Assembly: GCA_027625355.1 (NCBI GenBank)
Contig: JAQBWI010000051.1
Coordinates: 1-7,254, forward strand
Origin: Pseudomonadota bacterium
GTDB lineage: Bacteria > Pseudomonadota > Alphaproteobacteria > HIMB59 > GCA-002718135
Reading direction: 5' to 3'
Length of the DNA: 7,254 nt
The notes beneath the pieces are model-generated. The model saw only the letters and a program-made list of their open reading frames with translations. It was not told the origin of the DNA and made no database searches. A program made the position numbers and the translations under genes. Below, in pieces: positions 6,467 to 7,254 of the stretch (positions within the stretch are counted from its first letter, which is position 1; every line of letters starts with the position of its first letter).

Positions 6467-7248
6467 TAAGCTTCATTTTTTGGAGGTTCTTTTGTCTTAT
6501 CTTTCATATCATCAATAACAGATTGTGCGTGAGCTGACATCGATCTAAAGTCAGATGAAATAGTTACTAACTTAAAACCTAAATCTATCATTTCTTTTGC
6601 GTATTGCGTTGTACCGTTATGGATTCCAGCAATTTTTCCATATTCATTAGCTTTTTTTGCAATTAATTTGATATTTGAAAATACAGGATCTTCTTTAACA
6701 TCAAATTTTGGCTTCATGCCATACGAAGAGCTCATATCTGCAGGACCAATATAGACCCCTGTTAAATTAGGAACAGAAAGAATGTCATCCAAATTATCTA
6801 CCGCTTGGTGTGTTTCAATCATTGCAAAACTTAAAATATTTTCATTAGCTTTTTCAAAATAGTTTGATCCGTGGATTAATTGAGCTCGCATTGGGCCAAA
6901 ACTTCTTTGTCCGATAGGCGGGTAGTAACAATAGGAAACAAATTTCTCACAGTCTTCTTTTGAATTAATCATGGGGGCTATAATACCCATTACTCCAAGA
7001 TCTAACATTCTCATTATTATTCCCGGTTCATACCAGGGAACTCTAACCATCGGAGTTGATGAACTGGAAGATAAAGCTTGTAACATTGGTATACTAGATG
7101 AATAATCACTTTGACCGTGTTGCATATCAATTGTTATTGCATCCCAACCCATTTTGCCAAAGGCCTCAGCTGTAAAAGAATTTGGAATGGACAACCAAGC
7201 ATTAACCACTGGTTTATTTTCTTTCCAAATTTTTAAAAGATTATTCAT
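6463..7248 (-). CDS. HpcH/HpaI-family (class II pyruvate) aldolase
   Basis: A cytoplasmic metal-dependent aldolase that forms or cleaves C-C bonds between pyruvate-type enolates and aldehydes; the exact substrate is not predictable. It is a single TIM barrel of 261 aa, normal for the family. Conserved residues align with HpaI: His44 in IDMQHGQSDY (40-49) as general base, Arg69 in PMVRVPW, metal ligands Glu145 in FAMIETHQAVDN and Asp171 in IGPADMSSSYG, and the GQRSFGP loop (113-119). The DMQHG form, in place of the E. coli-type DxEH motif, marks a subgroup different from the aromatic-degradation HpaI enzymes, so 2-keto-3-deoxy sugar acid or 4-hydroxy-2-oxo acid cleavage, or citrate-lyase-like roles, remain open. 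The ATG lies 6 nt from the window edge, so promoter and ribosome site cannot be seen, and a slightly more upstream start cannot be excluded. It converges on the uup group with a 4-nt overlap. Confidence 0.87.
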   Translation of the reverse strand: MNNLLKIWKENKPVVNAWLSIPNSFTAEAFGKMGWDAITIDMQHGQSDYSSSIPMLQALSSSSSTPMVRVPWYEPGIIMRMLDLGVMGIIAPMINSKEDCEKFVSYCYYPPIGQRSFGPMRAQLIHGSNYFEKANENILSFAMIETHQAVDNLDDILSVPNLTGVYIGPADMSSSYGMKPKFDVKEDPVFSNIKLIAKKANEYGKIAGIHNGTTQYAKEMIDLGFKLVTISSDFRSMSAHAQSVIDDMKDKTKEPPKNEAY

Positions 7249-7254
7249 ATAAAT

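Overview
The window looks like a streamlined, very AT-rich bacterial chromosome. By eye it is about 30% G+C (not calculated). Genes are tightly packed, many overlap by a few bases, and the only sizeable gene-free gap is 129 bp. Protein style and gene density suggest a marine alphaproteobacterium of the SAR11/Pelagibacterales type. This is an inference from composition and architecture; no rRNA or other marker gene is present.

Region 1 (1-3798) is a run of four overlapping plus-strand genes. They are the 3' end of an unrecognised protein, a D-apionate lactonase-like protein (ApnL family, 610 aa), a Gfo/Idh/MocA oxidoreductase closely resembling D-apiose dehydrogenase (ApsD), and an RraA-family/HMG-aldolase-like protein. 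Together they suggest oxidation of the branched sugar D-apiose (or a close analogue) to its lactone, opening of the lactone to apionate, and a later step on a keto-acid intermediate by the RraA-like enzyme. No clear ApnO or Oia-type enzyme of the described apiose pathways is visible, so the lower pathway is either outside the window or different. This is the most interesting part of the window.

Region 2 (3799-4348) holds a small four-helix membrane protein gene with a strong ribosome binding site. Its reading frame is broken by an apparent missing base near 4168-4184, and the remaining C-terminal half continues in another frame. A strong rho-independent terminator follows.

Region 3 (4372-6466) is a coupled trio: a 37-codon membrane microprotein ORF whose stop codon abuts the next start, an ABC-F ATPase of the Uup type, and a 56-codon two-helix membrane protein overlapping the uup stop by 8 nt.

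Region 4 (6463-7248, minus strand) is an HpcH/HpaI-family (class II pyruvate) aldolase converging on region 3. The two stop codons overlap, leaving no room for an intergenic terminator. Its promoter lies beyond the right edge. No tRNA, rRNA, CRISPR array, insertion sequence or phage gene was seen.
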